Shown: positions 62,005-64,000 of the stretch, piece after piece
Layout: the number at the start of each line of letters is the position of its first letter
Position numbering within the stretch: position 1 is the stretch's first letter
Assembly (NCBI RefSeq): GCF_011742145.1
Contig: NZ_JAAQQU010000038.1
Coordinates: 62,001-126,000 of the forward strand
DNA: 64,000 nt
From: Flavobacterium sp. J49
GTDB lineage: Bacteria; Bacteroidota; Bacteroidia; Flavobacteriales; Flavobacteriaceae
Direction: 5' to 3'
Program-made: the position numbers and the translations under genes
The notes under the pieces: generated by a model
What the model saw: only the letters and a program-made list of their open reading frames with translations
The model's database searches: none
What the model was told of the DNA's origin: nothing

Positions 62005-62913
62005 CTATTTTTCCGGTTTCCAAAATATTTTTGCTTCGTTTAATTTGGCATAAGCCTCATATTCTTGAGAAGTCAGCGCATTTCGGTGCTGCATCAATTT
62101 GGGCGCCGCCCAAAACAAATCGCAAATCGCCAAAAACAAAGGTGTGATTACTTTAAACTGTCCTTTAAAAATTTTGCCTTTCCCTTGCATCCAAAGCGAA
62201 TACGCCATCTTTCGGGGGATTTTTGACCAAGGCAAGAATAGAAAATAAGTATACCAATCGGCGCGAATGGCTCTGCGATAACGGAAGGCAAAAGCTTTGG
62301 TGTCTTTGGCTCTTTCTTTTAAATCGACGCGGTGTTGCACCAATATTTCGGGAACATAATGCACTTCCCATTGGGTTTTGAATAATTGGAAAGCCGCAAA
62401 ATTCTCTTCGCCGTAAAACTCAAACCATTCGGGATAATTGGGTATTTCTCGCCACGCTTTCATATTCCATACATGTCCACAGCCTACAAAACTCTTTACT
62501 TTTTGCGATGTTTCCTCAGTTTGCAATGCTTCCGGAACGGTTTTGCCCCAAAATATTCTGGTTGCTATAAGTCCGCAACGTGGGTTATTGGTGAAATAAT
62601 TTAGGATGGAATCAATGGGATTTTTGCTTAGAAAATGAGCATCATCGTCTAAGGAAATAGCAAAATCGGCATCAGTTTCGTTGAGCATTTTGTTCCGACA
62701 ATAAATATAGCCTTTGGAGACTTCATTTCGGTGCAATTGGACTTGTGGAAATTGTGCTTTGATTTTTTCAAAAGTACCGTCAACAGAACCATCGTCAAAA
62801 ACAACGCAAGTCAGCTGTTCGCTTATTAAGTGTCTGATTTTTTCCAAGGTGAAAAGCAAGTCAGCACAACGGTTCTTGGTGGAAATTAATATAGTTGTTT
62901 TGACTACAGACAT
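62005..62913 (-). CDS. GT2-family glycosyltransferase
   Basis: A 302-residue GT-A enzyme. TTILISTKNRCADLLFTLEKI, CVVFDDGSVDGT, and DxD in ISLDDDAHFL are typical; FEFYGEENFAAFQLF is the catalytic-base region. The protein ends with a basic helical tail. It starts 7 nt after the gene on its right and precedes the nonulosonate genes. Acceptor unknown. Confidence 0.92.
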   Translation of the reverse strand: MSVVKTTILISTKNRCADLLFTLEKIRHLISEQLTCVVFDDGSVDGTFEKIKAQFPQVQLHRNEVSKGYIYCRNKMLNETDADFAISLDDDAHFLSKNPIDSILNYFTNNPRCGLIATRIFWGKTVPEALQTEETSQKVKSFVGCGHVWNMKAWREIPNYPEWFEFYGEENFAAFQLFKTQWEVHYVPEILVQHRVDLKERAKDTKAFAFRYRRAIRADWYTYFLFLPWSKIPRKMAYSLWMQGKGKIFKGQFKVITPLFLAICDLFWAAPKLMQHRNALTSQEYEAYAKLNEAKIFWKPEK

Positions 62914-62920
62914 GGCTCGA

Positions 62921-63937
62921 CTAATATTTTTGAATCATGGCTTTGGGCAAACCAATAAATTTATAAAAAAGGCGTCGGTATTTTCTTTTGTTGAAAAACT
63001 TGATAAACAGTTTGTTCTTGATATAGTAACTAAAAGCACTCACTTTTTTAAAAGAGTCTAATGCATGCAATTCTGGAATAGCATTTTCTTTGTTTTGGAA
63101 AGATTGAAGCACTTGTGTCATCCATTCTTCATACACATTACCGAGGTGATAGGCATAATTGTCGTTGGTAGTCAATCGCCACAACCCGTAGGGTAAAGTT
63201 GCTTCATCCAAATACCTTTCCGAAGTTCCGCCCAATTTGAACCCTAAATACGTCGGGATTTCGGTAAACAATTCTTTGCGGTACGTCGCCACAAAATGTC
63301 CCGAACCCACAACCGCACTGTGATTTCCATTTTCAATGGTTAAAATTTGTTTCAAATAATCGGGATTGTAATCATCACCCCAACCTATGCTGTAATAAAA
63401 TTTCTTGAGTGCTTCAACGTTTTGGACCGGTTTGAACTTTAATTTTTTAGTAAACAAATTGTCAAAAACCATGTTGCCGCAACAGTGCCCGAAAGTGCGG
63501 AACTGCGGCACGATTCCGACCACGCCGGCTTTGGGAAACTGATTAAAAACGGCTACGGTTTCTTGCTGCCAATGTTCTAAAAAAAGCACATCGGCATCAG
63601 ATATGGTAACCAATTCGATGTTGTTTCCGGCCAGACCTTTGAGAATGGCGTTCAGTTTACCGATATTTTCAGAATGAATCAGCTCGTTGATTTTTTGGGT
63701 CTCTAATAAATCGTTTAGATACGCTTTGACTTCGGCACAACTGCCGTTATTGACAATAGTGATGAATGTTTTGCTGTGGCAAGTGAGCAACAAAGATTGA
63801 ACACACAACTGAAAATTCTTAAAACTGTCTTTGAAATAGCCTTCCTGATTAGGGATATACACCGGAATGACCACCTGATGTTTGAACTCGGTGGGATCTT
63901 GGGGTACATCTTTATGGGGATTGAATCCTTGGCGCAT
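62921..63937 (-). CDS. GT2-like (GT-A fold) glycosyltransferase
   Basis: A 338-residue GT-A-type protein. VVIPVYIPNQEGYFKDSFKNF starts the fold, KTFITIVNNGSC and SENIGKLNAILKGLAG follow, and the DxD is in ISDADVLFLEHW. The N-terminal ~20 residues are polar with no signal peptide. It starts 9 nt after the stop of a gene cut by the window edge, so it is inside the same operon. Confidence 0.85.
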   Translation of the reverse strand: MRQGFNPHKDVPQDPTEFKHQVVIPVYIPNQEGYFKDSFKNFQLCVQSLLLTCHSKTFITIVNNGSCAEVKAYLNDLLETQKINELIHSENIGKLNAILKGLAGNNIELVTISDADVLFLEHWQQETVAVFNQFPKAGVVGIVPQFRTFGHCCGNMVFDNLFTKKLKFKPVQNVEALKKFYYSIGWGDDYNPDYLKQILTIENGNHSAVVGSGHFVATYRKELFTEIPTYLGFKLGGTSERYLDEATLPYGLWRLTTNDNYAYHLGNVYEEWMTQVLQSFQNKENAIPELHALDSFKKVSAFSYYIKNKLFIKFFNKRKYRRLFYKFIGLPKAMIQKY

Positions 63938-63946
63938 TTTAAAAAA

Positions 63947-64000
63947 TTAGAATAAATGTTTAGTCGCTACTGTTCCTTTTACAAAAACATAATCGGCACT
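63947..64000 (-). CDS. C-terminal end of a gene cut by the window edge
   Basis: The minus strand is open from the window edge to a TAA at 63947-63949, reading the last 17 residues ADYVFVKGTVATKHLF (preceded by S). Nine nt separate it from the next GT2 start, as in the rest of the operon. Too short to assign; probably another glycan gene. Confidence 0.5.
   Translation of the reverse strand, partial: SADYVFVKGTVATKHLF

Noticed and set aside
41031..64000. Recent horizontal transfer of the glycan locus by a mobile element
   Set aside because: No integrase, transposase, tRNA end or flanking repeat is seen in the window, and base composition looks like the neighbours; the right boundary is not visible.

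Overview
The window looks like a chromosomal segment of a Flavobacterium-type member of the Bacteroidota (Flavobacteriaceae). The evidence is its low G+C content, TonB receptor/FecR/ECF-sigma signalling, a type IX secretion (T9SS) cargo protein and a PorV-like protein, DUF4369, DUF2805 and DUF4105 proteins, and two promoters of the Bacteroidota form TTG-N19-TAnnTTTG (one before tRNA-Thr, one before a DUF2891 gene). No phage, plasmid, insertion sequence or CRISPR array was seen.

Layout. 1-9.7 kb: the 3' part of rimO, an outer-membrane barrel protein, an orphan hybrid histidine kinase, a B12-binding radical SAM protein carrying an intragenic repeat insertion, a DUF4369 lipoprotein and an M61 peptidase. 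9.4-19.3 kb: mostly housekeeping genes (two tandem DUF2805 proteins, a sterol-desaturase-type membrane enzyme, an AlkB-like dioxygenase, aquaporin, an EamA transporter, tRNA-Thr, ManA, Bcp, QueD, Idi, a lipoprotein MsrB-MsrA fusion and GapN). 19.4-24.2 kb: a cell-surface signalling cassette (ECF sigma, FecR anti-sigma, TonB receptor) preceded by an unusual Cys-rich lipoprotein with a Kazal-like module. 24.3-32.5 kb: an FAD oxidoreductase, DUF2891, a small conserved gene, a 1469-residue T9SS cargo protein, and a very AT-rich small lipoprotein gene that sits between two 64-bp direct repeats carrying the terminator. 32.5-41.0 kb: recQ, then kdsD-tatC-carboxymuconolactone decarboxylase, lptB, pssA, a PorV/PorQ-family gene and a DUF4105 gene.

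41.0-64.0 kb: about 23 kb on the minus strand, 22 complete genes plus one cut off at the edge, nearly all overlapping or spaced by a few bases. It is a surface-polysaccharide or O-antigen locus. In transcription order (right to left) it holds two GT2 glycosyltransferases, a nonulosonic (sialic-type) acid cassette of synthase, hydrolysing 2-epimerase and CMP transferase, a 2-hydroxyacid dehydrogenase overlapping the CMP transferase by 20 bp, an asparagine-synthase-like amidotransferase, FkbM methyltransferase, acyltransferase-3, a putative GT-B enzyme, a left-handed beta-helix acetyltransferase, a class I methyltransferase, GT4, FkbM, two GT2, two GT4, a Wzy-like polymerase, GT4, and last the polyprenyl-phosphate sugar transferase that would start each repeat. 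No Wzx flippase, Wza/Wzc or ABC exporter is visible, so the locus must continue past the right edge or rely on other loci. The gene content predicts a large, heavily decorated, acidic glycan.

Most worth a second look: the nonulosonate/dehydrogenase/amidotransferase group; the Kazal-module lipoprotein with paired repeats beside the ECF-sigma cassette; the direct-repeat-bounded AT-rich lipoprotein gene; a RecQ that has lost its zinc-binding cysteines; and the repeat inserted in frame in a radical SAM gene. All calls come from reading the sequence and knowledge of protein families; no database search was run.
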